A DNA stretch of 64,000 nt from Flammeovirga sp. SJP92 (GCF_001583495.1 NZ_LQAQ01000031.1:1-64000); one strand, 5' to 3'; numbered from the stretch's first letter, positions 7,472 to 15,443 are shown. Notes: generated by a model not told the origin, from the sequence alone. Made by a program: numbers and translations.

Positions 7472-8107
7472 TTATTCTTCATTCCTCAACTCCTCCATTT
7501 CTGCTATCATTTCTCTGAGCTTTTTGAACTGGGAACCATAGACAAGGTTCATATCAAAATAATAGATCTTTCTAGCAAAAACAGAAAGAAGAACTGCTCC
7601 AATCGCTACCATTATTAGGCCCATTTTGGGTATTCCCCATATTAATGATGCGGAATCATAATGGTTTATTATTTCTTGCTTCAAAAATGTTTCCCAAACA
7701 CATAAAGTCGAGATAATAAGTACTAATGGATAAACGAATCTATAAATTTTTGTATAACCATTAATTGTATTTTTCAACCAACCGTCAAATTGTTTGATAT
7801 AATCATAACTTGTATTAGTTTTTTCTAATCCTTTGAGTACTTTTAGCTTTTTTTGACCATAATAAACCAAATACCAAAGTGATAAGCTAAGGATCATTCC
7901 CAATCCTAAAACATTGCCTACTAACCCAAGAAATAGAGGGCCAAACGCAAAGACACCAATAGCCCAGAGGTTGATTTTAAAATCTCGGATAAATTTGTCG
8001 ACAAAATTGATGGATTTCTTTTCATAAAGTGCATTGATTTTGGGTGCCACTAATGCTTCTTGATTGATAAATCCTTTTTTCCAAATGCTTTCAATTGACT
8101 TTTCCAT
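7472..8107 (-). CDS. four-helix membrane protein coupled to the ECF sigma factor
   Basis: A 211-residue protein with a soluble N-terminal segment of about 45 residues, four predicted membrane helices (about 47-63, 66-84, 124-142 and 155-178) and a charged C-terminal tail ending in a short coiled-coil-like KKLREMIAEMEELRNEE. Its start overlaps the end of the sigma-factor gene by 17 bp, which argues for coupled translation and a functional partnership. Membrane proteins in this position usually restrain the sigma factor, but this one lacks the zinc-binding anti-sigma motif and FecR features. Anti-sigma function is therefore inference from position only. Confidence 0.65.
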   Translation of the reverse strand: MEKSIESIWKKGFINQEALVAPKINALYEKKSINFVDKFIRDFKINLWAIGVFAFGPLFLGLVGNVLGLGMILSLSLWYLVYYGQKKLKVLKGLEKTNTSYDYIKQFDGWLKNTINGYTKIYRFVYPLVLIISTLCVWETFLKQEIINHYDSASLIWGIPKMGLIMVAIGAVLLSVFARKIYYFDMNLVYGSQFKKLREMIAEMEELRNEE

Positions 8108-8582
8108 GTAATAATTTTTTTAAACGTTCTTTAATTCTTTTGATTCTAACCCCAATGTTGTTTGAAGTTGCGTTAAATGTTTCAGCAATTTCCTGATAGC
8201 TTTTTTCTTCCAAGTAAAGTAGAATAATAGCTCTGTCTATTTCAGACAGCTTGCGTATGGCATCATAAAGAAGAGAGAGGTCTTCGTCTTGAAATGCTTT
8301 GCTTTCCTCTTCCATTTCTGGAGGCAAATAATCGCTTGCAAAATTCTGGACGTTGTTTTTCTTCTTTTTGAGTAATGTCAGGCAGACATTGACCGCCAAC
8401 CTGTACACCCAAGTAGACCAATCAGACTTTTGTTGGAAATTGTCTTTACTCCTCCATATCTGCAGGCAGACTTCCTGATAATAGTCTTCAAAGTCCTCTT
8501 GCGTGTTGGTATAAGCACGGCATATCTTAATGATAATTCCACTATGAGGCTGAATGTATGTTGTATAAAAATCACTGCTCAC
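8091..8582 (-). CDS. ECF RNA polymerase sigma factor, 163 aa
   Basis: Region 2 is seen at about residues 10-75 (AYTNTQEDFEDYYQEVCLQIW and STWVYRLAVNVCLTLL). Region 4 lies at about 105-160 (LSEIDRAIILLYLEEKSYQEIAETF, then a helix-turn-helix with NNIGVRIKRIKERL). The variable linker between them is short and acidic. This is a standard sigma-70 family ECF factor of the sigW/sigE type. It is followed, with a 17-bp overlap, by a four-helix membrane protein. Its promoter would lie in the 170-bp divergent region shared with the symporter gene; no clear signal is visible there. Confidence 0.9.
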   Translation of the reverse strand: MSSDFYTTYIQPHSGIIIKICRAYTNTQEDFEDYYQEVCLQIWRSKDNFQQKSDWSTWVYRLAVNVCLTLLKKKKNNVQNFASDYLPPEMEEESKAFQDEDLSLLYDAIRKLSEIDRAIILLYLEEKSYQEIAETFNATSNNIGVRIKRIKERLKKLLHGKVN

Positions 8583-8752
8583 AATTCTTTTTTATTTGAT
8601 TAGTGGCCCAAACCGAAAATTATTACACCCTTGGGAATTTTTTTTTGAAAACTTATAATTGAAATCAACTTCAAACAAATACTAATTCCAGTAATTTGTG
8701 ATTTTTTTTCAGTACATTTCTCCACCATTTAAGATTATCAAAAAAAAATTAC

Positions 8753-10138
8753 ATGTATTTAATCATAGCTTTAATAGCTTTTGTAGGCCTCCTCGGTGTC
8801 TTAAAACTTTTATCGGATAGAAAAATAAAATTTCATTACCGCAACCTTTCAGCCATTGGATTAGGAATCATTTTCGGTTGGGGACTTTTCGAATTCTTAC
8901 CTAAAGAAACTTACCAAGAATTACAATATTATATGAAAACGGTTTCGAATGTGTACATCCGTTTTCTGAAATTAATGATTGTCCCAATTGTATTTATAAG
9001 TATCACCTCTACTCTGGTGAACTTGAATAAAGAATCAAATATTGGGAATAGAATAGGCAAGGTGATTGCTTATTTTGTGGTTTCCATCACTGGAGCCGCT
9101 TCTATTGCTTTCATAATGGCCAATTTCTTTAATTTTTCTTCGTTGATAGATGTTTCAAAACTTTCCGAAGAAAACATTGCTCAAGGATATGCTAATAGAA
9201 TTGAAAGTATTGGTGATGCCTCACTCGGCAAAGTGATCTATGGTTTTACACAGAAAATACCGACGTCAATTTTTGAAGCATTTTCAGAAAATAACATTAT
9301 TGGAACGTTATTGATTGCGTTGCTGATTGGCTTGGCAATTCGTAGAATGGAGCAACGTAAGCCAGAAGAAATGGGACGAATTATCCGTCTTTTGGACAGC
9401 ACAAAAATCATTATCAATTCCATCACAATGACTATTATCAAATTGACGCCTTATGGTGTGTTCTCTTTGATGACCATTGCGGTGTCCAAAAATGGACCTA
9501 CTTTGTTCGGTGATTTAGCCATTTTCATAGGTGTCTCTTATTTGACTATGGCACTGATTTTTGGAATGCATATGCTAGTACAGCTTACAGTAGGGAATAA
9601 TCCTGTGAAACATTTTCAGAATCTGTTACCAGCAATAATTACAGGGTTTTCAACACAATCTTCAGGAGCAACACTTCCAGTAACCATTAACTCTCTAACT
9701 GAAAGAAATGGAGTAGATACAGAAACGGCAAATATCGCGGCTTCATTAGGTACAACCATGGGAATGAATGCCTGCGGTGCAATGTGGCCTGTGTTTATGA
9801 TTATCTTGTCAGTGGGAGTGACCAATGCATTAGGAATTCAGCAGATTGATATTATGTCTCCTGGAGTAATTATCACCATGTTTATTGCTGTTACAATTTC
9901 TTCTTTTGGAATAGCAGGTTTACCAGGAACAGCTTCTTTTGCCGCTATTACAGCCATGACAATTATGGGGATTACACCAGAAGTAATGGGAATGGTTTTA
10001 ACTTTTGTATTATCAGTAGATTCATTAATAGATATGGGGCGTACAGCCACTAACATTTTCGGTGTTTCATCGGCTGCTACTTTTATCTCAAAAAAAGAAA
10101 AACAAATGGATATGAAAGTATTTAATCAAGCTTCATAA
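8753..10138 (+). CDS. dicarboxylate/amino acid:cation symporter (DAACS family)
   Basis: A 461-residue transporter of the GltP/DctA fold (DAACS, PF00375). It has about eight membrane helices, re-entrant loops rich in Ser near FSTQSSGATLPVTI, and the signature helices GTTMGMNACGAMW (normally GATINMDG) and GLPGTASFAA. The FSTQSSGAT loop corresponds to HP1 and the cation and substrate site. The altered GMNACGAMW in place of NMDGTA is a substitution at the Na+ site seen in part of this family. It brings glutamate, aspartate or C4-dicarboxylates into the cell with Na+ or H+. The short lipoprotein gene 17 bp downstream is likely cotranscribed. Confidence 0.9.
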   Translation: MYLIIALIAFVGLLGVLKLLSDRKIKFHYRNLSAIGLGIIFGWGLFEFLPKETYQELQYYMKTVSNVYIRFLKLMIVPIVFISITSTLVNLNKESNIGNRIGKVIAYFVVSITGAASIAFIMANFFNFSSLIDVSKLSEENIAQGYANRIESIGDASLGKVIYGFTQKIPTSIFEAFSENNIIGTLLIALLIGLAIRRMEQRKPEEMGRIIRLLDSTKIIINSITMTIIKLTPYGVFSLMTIAVSKNGPTLFGDLAIFIGVSYLTMALIFGMHMLVQLTVGNNPVKHFQNLLPAIITGFSTQSSGATLPVTINSLTERNGVDTETANIAASLGTTMGMNACGAMWPVFMIILSVGVTNALGIQQIDIMSPGVIITMFIAVTISSFGIAGLPGTASFAAITAMTIMGITPEVMGMVLTFVLSVDSLIDMGRTATNIFGVSSAATFISKKEKQMDMKVFNQAS

Positions 10139-10154
10139 CTAAAAGAATGAAGAT

Positions 10155-10463
10155 ATGCTGTTTTGTAAAAATATTTTATTGAAATTCTGCTTTTGCATCT
10201 CATTATTAGCCTTAGCAAGTTGTGAATTGATGGGAGAAGTTAGTGCTGATAAACCTCGTGTAATTATCGTTGCAGAGCAGTGGAAAGCAGATTATGTGGT
10301 TGTATCAGTAGATCAGGCTTATAAAGCGGACAAAGTTATTTCTTCAAAATCATGGGAGACAACAGCAGATTGGATTTTGGTGGATGAATTATACAAGGCC
10401 GATTTGAAAATCTATCTTACATCAGAAAGTTATAAAGCTGACTACAAAGTGTATTTTAAGTAG
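10155..10463 (+). CDS. small lipoprotein with repeated (Y/W)KAD motifs, 102 aa
   Basis: The signal peptide ends in the lipobox LALASC (Cys about residue 23). The mature 80 residues are built from repeats of a short beta unit ending in KAD: QWKADYVVV, AYKADKVIS, LYKADLKIY and SYKADYKVY, with one degenerate unit (WETTADWIL). The pattern is like the small KAD-repeat proteins grouped as DUF6150, though I recall that family only loosely. It lies 17 bp after the symporter gene and is followed by the structured RNA candidate. It probably forms a small beta-propeller-like or sheet structure at the membrane. The function is unknown. Confidence 0.7.
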   Translation: MLFCKNILLKFCFCISLLALASCELMGEVSADKPRVIIVAEQWKADYVVVSVDQAYKADKVISSKSWETTADWILVDELYKADLKIYLTSESYKADYKVYFK

Positions 10464-10485
10464 AAAACTTAAAACTGTGATTTCT

Positions 10486-10519
10486 TTTGTGGTCCTTAAC
10501 AATTATTATACTACCTTTA
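10486..10519 (+). promoter_or_regulatory. candidate promoter for the structured RNA
   Basis: TTTG at 10486-10489 and TACCTTTA at 10512-10519 are 22 bases apart, close to the Bacteroidota TTTG/TAnnTTTG consensus. Transcription would start near 10526. Confidence 0.4.
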
Positions 10520-10520
10520 C

Positions 10521-10695
10521 ATTAAAGAAACTTTAATGGTGTTACCTTTGAGGTTCATTCATTCAAGGTATTGAACAAATAATTAACCACGGGTTAATTT
10601 AAAAATATATCGAAGTATTCTGCCTAAGTGCGCATGCGCAAAAAAGGAAAGAACGCTTTCCGGGAGGTGTCATTAATTTGGCACCTCTTTTTTTT
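10521..10695 (+). ncRNA. candidate structured non-coding RNA with terminator
   Basis: About 175 bases fold into a row of hairpins. CATTAAAG/CTTTAATG lies near 10520-10538. TACCTTTGA/TCAAGGTA follows near 10545-10573. AATTAACC/GGTTAATT with a 3-base loop is near 10582-10600. The palindrome TGCGCATGCGCA spans 10629-10640, and GGAAAG/CTTTCC lies near 10646-10661. The last is a rho-independent terminator, GAGGTGTC/GGCACCTC (10664-10687), followed by eight T. No open reading frame of note lies inside. With an upstream promoter match and a terminal U run it looks like an independent small RNA, or a long structured 3' UTR of the lipoprotein operon. I cannot match it to a known Rfam class. Confidence 0.55.
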
Positions 10696-10894
10696 GTCAA
10701 TTTTTTAAAGAAAACTATAGACTAATTTTTAAAAATTGATGGTGTGTAGAAATTAAACAACCTCTTTCATCAGCAAAGTACGAATGTCGCTTAACATTAT
10801 TGATTAAAAATTGATGAATAGTCATTCTATAATGTACTGATAATCATCTCTGTTTAAAATATTCGCAATTAATGATAAAAAAATAAACATTTAA

Positions 10895-10926
10895 TTTGTT
10901 TAAAAAATAATCATTATCTAAATTTG
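10895..10926 (+). promoter_or_regulatory. consensus Bacteroidota promoter
   Basis: TTTG (10895-10898), a spacer of exactly 20 bases, and TAAATTTG (10919-10926) match the -33/-7 consensus perfectly. It drives the gene starting at 10991, leaving a leader of about 55 bases. Confidence 0.75.
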
Positions 10927-10990
10927 AATTATCAAACGATCACAAAGTGATTGTAACCAGTTAGAGTTTGTAATTTAAACAGAATATATA

Positions 10991-11305
10991 ATGAGAAATT
11001 TCATAATCACCATGTTGATAATGTGCTTATTGAGCTTCACAAATAATGCAATTTCTGAAACGTCTCCAAAAGCACCTTTAGCAGAATCTGCAAAAAAAGA
11101 AGTAAGTAGTAAAAGAATCATTGCTAATAGTTATACCATTAATGTAGGAAGAGGCGCTACATATTTTGGCATCTCAAAACAGTTGTCTCAGGTGGCAGGT
11201 GTCAATTGGTCTTGGGAGTTGGTAGATACGGTGAAAGATTATCATCAGCTGAAGTATAAAGATGAAGTCCTAAAGCCTAATCATAAATTTACGGTTTCGT
11301 TGTAA
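10991..11305 (+). CDS. small exported protein, LysM-like pattern, 104 aa
   Basis: An N-terminal signal peptide (MRNFIITMLIMCLLSFTNNAIS) is followed by a Lys/Ser/Ala linker and a compact domain of about 60 residues. The order YTINVGRGATYFGISKQL, then LKPNHKFTV at the end, resembles a LysM module (Y.V..GDTLFGIS...L.PG..L.V), but the middle is longer and the family match is weak. A perfect promoter directly upstream suggests it is well expressed. The mature protein would be periplasmic or cell-wall associated. The function is unknown. Confidence 0.6.
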   Translation: MRNFIITMLIMCLLSFTNNAISETSPKAPLAESAKKEVSSKRIIANSYTINVGRGATYFGISKQLSQVAGVNWSWELVDTVKDYHQLKYKDEVLKPNHKFTVSL

Positions 11306-11601
11306 AAGCAATTATACCATGTACGTTGTAGTCTAGTTTTATTCATCTTATAAAATCAAAATAATGGCGGACTAAATGCGGACTTCAAAACCTTAATTTT
11401 TTGCTGTGGCAAAATAAGGAGAGGTGAAAATAGAAGTAGTTTTCTAAGTTATATCCTACTTCTCAATCATAACAGCGTTTGCTTCTTCATCTAAATTTCA
11501 ACAAGTTTTGCACACATTTGAATACTAAAATTTTTCTATAAAAAGCATTGAAAACATTCATAACCCAACTACTATTTTTCATAGTACTAACCATGATTTA
11601 G

Positions 11602-11715
11602 TACCCACAAGATCTTACTACTATCAAACAATCCAGAAGTAGAAAATAAGGGAGAATCATTTTGGATTAATTTGATAGTAGTTTTCTTTTCTTACAAAAT
11701 ACCTACTTGTGGGTA
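11602..11715. repeat. long two-part palindrome in a gene-free stretch
   Basis: Outer arms TACCCACAAG (11602-11611) and CTTGTGGGTA (11706-11715) are perfect inverted copies, as are the inner arms ACTACTATCAAA (11617-11628) and TTTGATAGTAGT (11671-11682). The loop holds further pairing potential (CAATCC/GGATTA). No T run follows, so it is not an ordinary terminator. It could be a miniature element, a folded leader of the following beta-helix gene, or a protein-binding site. The rest of 11306-11832 shows nothing else that I can name. Confidence 0.5.
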
Positions 11716-11832
11716 TAGTGATATTAAGTATTCTATATTAATTTGTATAGAGTTGATAAACAATGTGGTATGGCATGTTTTGTGCGATTTATTACAAAAC
11801 TAATTCTCACCCTTAACTTAACTATTGTACTT

Positions 11833-12300
11833 ATGAAAAATCTTATAATAACCCTAATGCTACTCTTTGGGGTATGCACCTCAATTAATGCTCAGGCTAT
11901 CTATGTATGTAACCAATCCAACAATGCAGATTTTAACAGTTTACAAGATGCCATTAATCAAGCTTCACATGGCGACAGTATTTATGTAAACCTGTCTCAT
12001 GAAAGTTATGGTGAAATCTCCATCACAAAAAAAGTGGTCCTTATAGCCAAGAGGATTTTTACGCACGAATCAAATAACGCTTCTGCCAAGATTGATAAAA
12101 TAATCTTAGAGAAAATCATAGATGATAATTCAGATGCATCTCACTCTGTAATACATGGATTTGAAATCAATCATTTGATGACTATTGCAGATCCAGGCAA
12201 CTTTGTAAAGAATGTGACTTTGACTAGTAATCAGCTGAATTATAGACCCAATACGCATTCAACGGAGACATGGAAAATAGCAAACAATAAAAAAAATTAA
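11833..12300 (+). CDS. short exported beta-helix (pectate-lyase-like) protein, 155 aa
   Basis: I place the start at the ATG at 11833, because it begins a normal signal peptide (MKNLIITLMLLFGVCTSINA). The in-frame extension to 11743 would put 30 odd residues before it. The mature protein starts like right-handed parallel beta-helix proteins: NADFNSLQDAINQASHGDSIYV, then strand ladders (EISITKKVVLIAK, KIDKIILEKII). Such proteins usually run several hundred residues; here only about 130 follow the signal, enough for a few turns. It is either a natural mini beta-helix or the front of a truncated gene. A weak hairpin (12310-12327) follows. Confidence 0.65.
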   Translation: MKNLIITLMLLFGVCTSINAQAIYVCNQSNNADFNSLQDAINQASHGDSIYVNLSHESYGEISITKKVVLIAKRIFTHESNNASAKIDKIILEKIIDDNSDASHSVIHGFEINHLMTIADPGNFVKNVTLTSNQLNYRPNTHSTETWKIANNKKN

Positions 12301-12395
12301 TCTAAAAATGAAGCAGTATAATGCTTCTTAAAAATATAAACGGTAAACTTTTTTTCATTAGCTCTACGCCCAAACTGTACGGGCACATACAAAGA

Positions 12396-12423
12396 AGGCC
12401 TTTCGATTCATTTCGAAAGGCCT
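12396..12423 (-). terminator. terminator of the peroxiredoxin-like gene
   Basis: A 10-bp GC-containing stem (AGGCCTTTCG/CGAAAGGCCT), 33 bp after the stop at 12456, with TTCTTTG on the - strand behind it. It may also stop transcription arriving from the beta-helix gene on the + strand. Confidence 0.75.
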
Positions 12424-12455
12424 CTCTTACTGTATGAAAATCTGTAATTATATTT

Positions 12456-13103
12456 TTAGATACTTTCTAGTGCTGCTAAAATGTCTTTCACACTCATTCT
12501 TCCTTTATAATCAGGATCATAATGCTTTGCGATAATTTTACCATCTTGACCAATGATAAATGTAGCAGGAACTGGTAAAGAAGCTTTTTTGATCGAATTT
12601 ATCTTCGTTAAATCTTTTTCATATTTCTGTAACATCTCTTGGTATCCTTCATTGACATCAAACGTCACTTGGAAACCATTCATGATGTCAAGTTTTGGAT
12701 CACCTACTAAATCAAAATCAAACCCTTTTTTTGAAGCAAAAGCAGCAAAGCGTTCTTGTGTTTCTGGAGTGACAGCTACAAAAGTAGCCCCCGCTTTCTC
12801 AATCATACTCAATGAATCATTGACATTGATAAGGTGTTTTGCACAATATGGACACCAGCTTCCTCTAAAAAAGTTGACAACAACAGGCCCTTTTTTTAAT
12901 GCCTTTTTAAGATCGAAATTCTTATCGTCTTGTGTTTTACCATCAAATAGGAAAGCATTGTCTCCAACTTCAAGTCCGGGTTGTAAAGATGATACAACAA
13001 CACCGTATTTTTCATAAACAGCTTTTTCTTGTGCTGATACCATTGTACCTGCCAATAAGAAGCCAAGTACAATACTGAGAGTTAATTTTAAGTTTAATTT
13101 CAT
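12456..13103 (-). CDS. exported peroxiredoxin-like (AhpC/TSA) protein, 215 aa
   Basis: A signal peptide (about residues 1-24, ending MVSAQ) places it in the periplasm. The thioredoxin fold follows: VVVNFFRGSWCPYC with Cys84 and Cys87, a CxxC in the thioredoxin position, then VAVTPETQERFAAFASKKGF, DLVGDPKLDIMNGFQV and the cis-Pro region VPATFIIGQDGKI. The family (AhpC/TSA, PRX-like2) contains thiol peroxidases and reductases of unknown partner. WCPYC rather than a PxxTxxC motif makes a disulfide reductase or unusual peroxidase equally likely. It is monocistronic, with its own terminator. Confidence 0.88.
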   Translation of the reverse strand: MKLNLKLTLSIVLGFLLAGTMVSAQEKAVYEKYGVVVSSLQPGLEVGDNAFLFDGKTQDDKNFDLKKALKKGPVVVNFFRGSWCPYCAKHLINVNDSLSMIEKAGATFVAVTPETQERFAAFASKKGFDFDLVGDPKLDIMNGFQVTFDVNEGYQEMLQKYEKDLTKINSIKKASLPVPATFIIGQDGKIIAKHYDPDYKGRMSVKDILAALESI

Positions 13104-13300
13104 AGTTTAAAAATTTGTTTTTGACTGATGGGTCAAATATAGCTTTTTATTTTTCCTATTTCCAACCCCAAGGAGTATTTAATGATAATGAGTAGTAGAA
13201 TATGCTCATTTAACTGAATATTTGACGATTATTAACAGATGTTTACACGTTGAGGACGTATAGTAATAGGGTTACTTTCTTCTCTAGCTTAACAATTATC

Positions 13301-13795
13301 ATGAAAAATCAACCAAAAATTAAATTGAACTTAACCAATAAGGATAAAACCGTAGAGATAATAGCAATTCTAGTACTCTTATTGATATGGTTGTTACCAC
13401 TGATGGTGTATGAAGAGCTGCCAAATGAAATCGCAATACATTTTAATGCTCAAGGAATCCCTGACAATTACGGTCATAAGAGTACGTTGTTTATACTGCC
13501 TGTGGTTTCTTCCTTGTTATTTATATTACTAACAGTACTCAATAAATATCCGCATACTTTTAATTACCCAACAGTGATTACGGAGGAAAATGCTGAAAGA
13601 CAGTATATGCTGTCCACTCGTTTTATGCGTTTTCTCAAATTGGCCATTTTGATTGTATTTCTGGTTATTGTCTATAAGACTATTGAAATGGATCCAGAGG
13701 GATTGGGTGTATTTTTTATGCCTTTTGTATTGCTTATTACCTTTGTACCCATCATTATTTACCTTGTGAAAGTGATGGAAAAAAATAAAAGTTGA
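13301..13795 (+). CDS. DUF1648 (SdpI-like) membrane protein, 164 aa
   Basis: The start is at the ATG at 13301 (MKNQPK); the upstream extension from 13250 is not expected in the family. After a soluble start of about 20 residues comes a membrane helix (IIAILVLLLIWLLPLMVY) and the DUF1648 signature LPNEIAIHFNAQGIPDNYG (the usual form is P..VP.HFN..G.PD.WG). Three more helices follow. DUF1648 occurs in SdpI-type immunity proteins and other small membrane proteins. Here only one DUF1648 unit is present, and no toxin gene is nearby. Confidence 0.85.
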   Translation: MKNQPKIKLNLTNKDKTVEIIAILVLLLIWLLPLMVYEELPNEIAIHFNAQGIPDNYGHKSTLFILPVVSSLLFILLTVLNKYPHTFNYPTVITEENAERQYMLSTRFMRFLKLAILIVFLVIVYKTIEMDPEGLGVFFMPFVLLITFVPIIIYLVKVMEKNKS

Positions 13796-13913
13796 TTGGG
13801 TTTATATCAGTTTTTGATTTTAAATGCAAAGTCGAAAATGAAGATTTACCATAAAATAATTTTGTCTTGATACTTATTTCTTAATTTGAAAAAAAAACAA
13901 TCAATCTGTTCAG

Positions 13914-14429
13914 ATGAATTCAAGCAAAACAGCATTAAGAAGCAAAATTGGAATAGCTTTAATAGTAATGGGATTTATATCGCCCGTGATTGGCTTATTA
14001 ATCCCTTTCTTTAATTTATCATCAACACTTACTACTTCCCTTGTCGCGGTATTTATGGTAGGAGGCCCAGAGGTTTTTTTAGTAATAGGTACAGCATTGG
14101 CAGGAAAACAAGGCATTACTTTAGTTCAGAACAAGCTAAAAAGAATGTTGGGTTTACCTGAAGGAAGATACCCAGCTACAAAAAGACAATACAATTTGGC
14201 ATTGTTTATTATGTTTATGTGGCTGATATCACTTACAGTACCCTTATATATACCAGGTTTTATGGAACTATTACACCTTGATCAGTTGATGTGGTATTAT
14301 TATTTGATTATAGATCTCTTATTCATTGTGGCATTCGTTTTCTTGGGGGGACATCAATTCACCACCAAATTTGCAAGATTGATCACCTGGGAGGAGTGGG
14401 AGTTGCCGGAGAAAAAAACGGACAATTAA
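13914..14429 (+). CDS. small four-helix membrane protein, 171 aa
   Basis: Four membrane helices are seen (about residues 13-33, 40-61, 95-115 and 127-146). Between the second and third lies a polar loop (AGKQGITLVQNKLKRMLG). The first half (IGIALIVMGFISPVIGLLIPF, then VGGPEVFLVIGTALAGKQG) is like the small proteins annotated as transporter suffix domain proteins. The C-terminal half is specific to this protein. It stands alone between DUF1648 and an outer-membrane-type protein. The function is unknown. Confidence 0.6.
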   Translation: MNSSKTALRSKIGIALIVMGFISPVIGLLIPFFNLSSTLTTSLVAVFMVGGPEVFLVIGTALAGKQGITLVQNKLKRMLGLPEGRYPATKRQYNLALFIMFMWLISLTVPLYIPGFMELLHLDQLMWYYYLIIDLLFIVAFVFLGGHQFTTKFARLITWEEWELPEKKTDN

Positions 14430-14496
14430 TAAGTACAAATAAGATAGGGATTCAAGACGTTGAGCACGCTTTTCTTTTTGTAAAAGTGAAAATATT

Positions 14497-14997
14497 ATGT
14501 TCAAAAAAATCCTTATTCTATTTTCGATTATCTTCTTTTCAGCTACTGTTTATGCACAAGAAAAGTGTAATGCTATCTCATTCTCCGTAAGTAGAGGAGT
14601 GAATATGACAAATGATAATCCTTTTTATGGTTTAAGTATGGATTACTCGAGATCCATTAAAAATTCCAATTTTTCTACTGGAATGGCTTTGATGTGGGAT
14701 GAGGAAAAAGAACCCAATAGATATGTTCAAAATTTAACAGTGGCAGTTACAGCAGGATATAAAATCAATGATAAATGGTCTATTGGTTCAGGTATTGCTA
14801 AAGGTTTTTTGAATAATGAAAATGAACGTAGAGACTACCAATTTAATAATGGAGATTGGTCTACAGGATTGACAGCCACTTACACTTTAAAAGTAACGCC
14901 AAAGCATGTTGTTTCTCTAACTTCATCACTTGAATACAATATCACCCAACAAGAATATAGTCTATCTTTTGATCTGAATTACACTTTACCATGGTGA
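14497..14997 (+). CDS. exported small beta-barrel-like protein, 166 aa
   Basis: It has a clear signal peptide ending TVYAQ. The mature protein alternates polar and aromatic residues in strand pairs (GLSMDYSRSIKNSNFSTGMALM, LTVAVTAGYKINDKWSIGSGIAKG, STGLTATYTLKVTPKHVVSLTSSLEYNI) and ends in a strand with a terminal Trp (FDLNYTLPW). This is the pattern of a small outer-membrane beta-barrel of about eight strands. No specific family is recognised. It lies 82 bp before the arsenic operon on the same strand, but the arsR operator in between suggests separate regulation. Confidence 0.65.
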   Translation: MFKKILILFSIIFFSATVYAQEKCNAISFSVSRGVNMTNDNPFYGLSMDYSRSIKNSNFSTGMALMWDEEKEPNRYVQNLTVAVTAGYKINDKWSIGSGIAKGFLNNENERRDYQFNNGDWSTGLTATYTLKVTPKHVVSLTSSLEYNITQQEYSLSFDLNYTLPW

Positions 14998-15061
14998 TTA
15001 TGATTCATTTATGAAGCGTTTACTTTTTGTTAACATTGAAAATACATCAATCTATATTTAA

Positions 15062-15081
15062 ATATCGTAATATTGCGATAT
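15062..15081 (+). promoter_or_regulatory. ArsR operator overlapping the arsR start codon
   Basis: The inverted repeat ATATCG-N8-CGATAT spans the DNA just before and into the arsR ATG (15080-15082). Its size and position fit an autoregulatory operator of an ArsR/SmtB repressor. Because it covers the start codon, the repressor would block initiation directly; the leader is very short. Confidence 0.6.
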
Positions 15082-15412
15082 GGGAATAACAAAAGTAGAT
15101 GGGTTCACTCCTGAAGTAACTCAAATGGCGGAAATATTAAAAGCATTGGGGCACCCTGCAAGGCTTGCCATCATGGAATATTTGATTAATAGTCCAGATT
15201 GCATCAATGGTGATCTTGTGGATCATTTGCCACTTGCTCAATCTACAGTTTCAAGACATCTTTCAGAGTTGAAGAAAGTAGGCTTGATCAAAGGTACAAT
15301 TACAGGAAATTGCATTTCCTATTGTATCAATGAGGAGGTATGGAACAAAATAAAAGTGTTCTTCAATTCTTCGTCAGACCAGATCACACCCGGTAAAAGC
15401 TGTGCTTGTTAA
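15080..15412 (+). CDS. arsR: ArsR/SmtB family arsenic-responsive repressor
   Basis: A 110-residue winged-helix repressor. The helix-turn-helix is seen in HPARLAIMEYL and QSTVSRHLSELKKVGLI (about residues 25-70), followed by the wing (GTITGNCISYCIN). Cysteines at 41, 78, 82, 108 and 110 could bind As(III); the classical CxC sensor of E. coli ArsR is absent, so metal binding probably uses this other set, including the C-terminal CAC. The family's usual N-terminus (MGLTK-type) supports the ATG at 15080. It is the first gene of arsR, arsC-like, acr3, arsA, and likely represses all four. Confidence 0.9.
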   Translation: MGITKVDGFTPEVTQMAEILKALGHPARLAIMEYLINSPDCINGDLVDHLPLAQSTVSRHLSELKKVGLIKGTITGNCISYCINEEVWNKIKVFFNSSSDQITPGKSCAC

Positions 15413-15443
15413 TTAGAATTTATTTTTAAAAGAATATATAAAA

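Noticed and set aside
11743-11832. Upstream start for the beta-helix protein
   Set aside because: It would put 30 residues before a standard signal peptide.
14291-14590. 99-residue open frame overlapping two genes
   Set aside because: It is a frame shadow of the membrane protein gene and of the barrel gene, without its own features.
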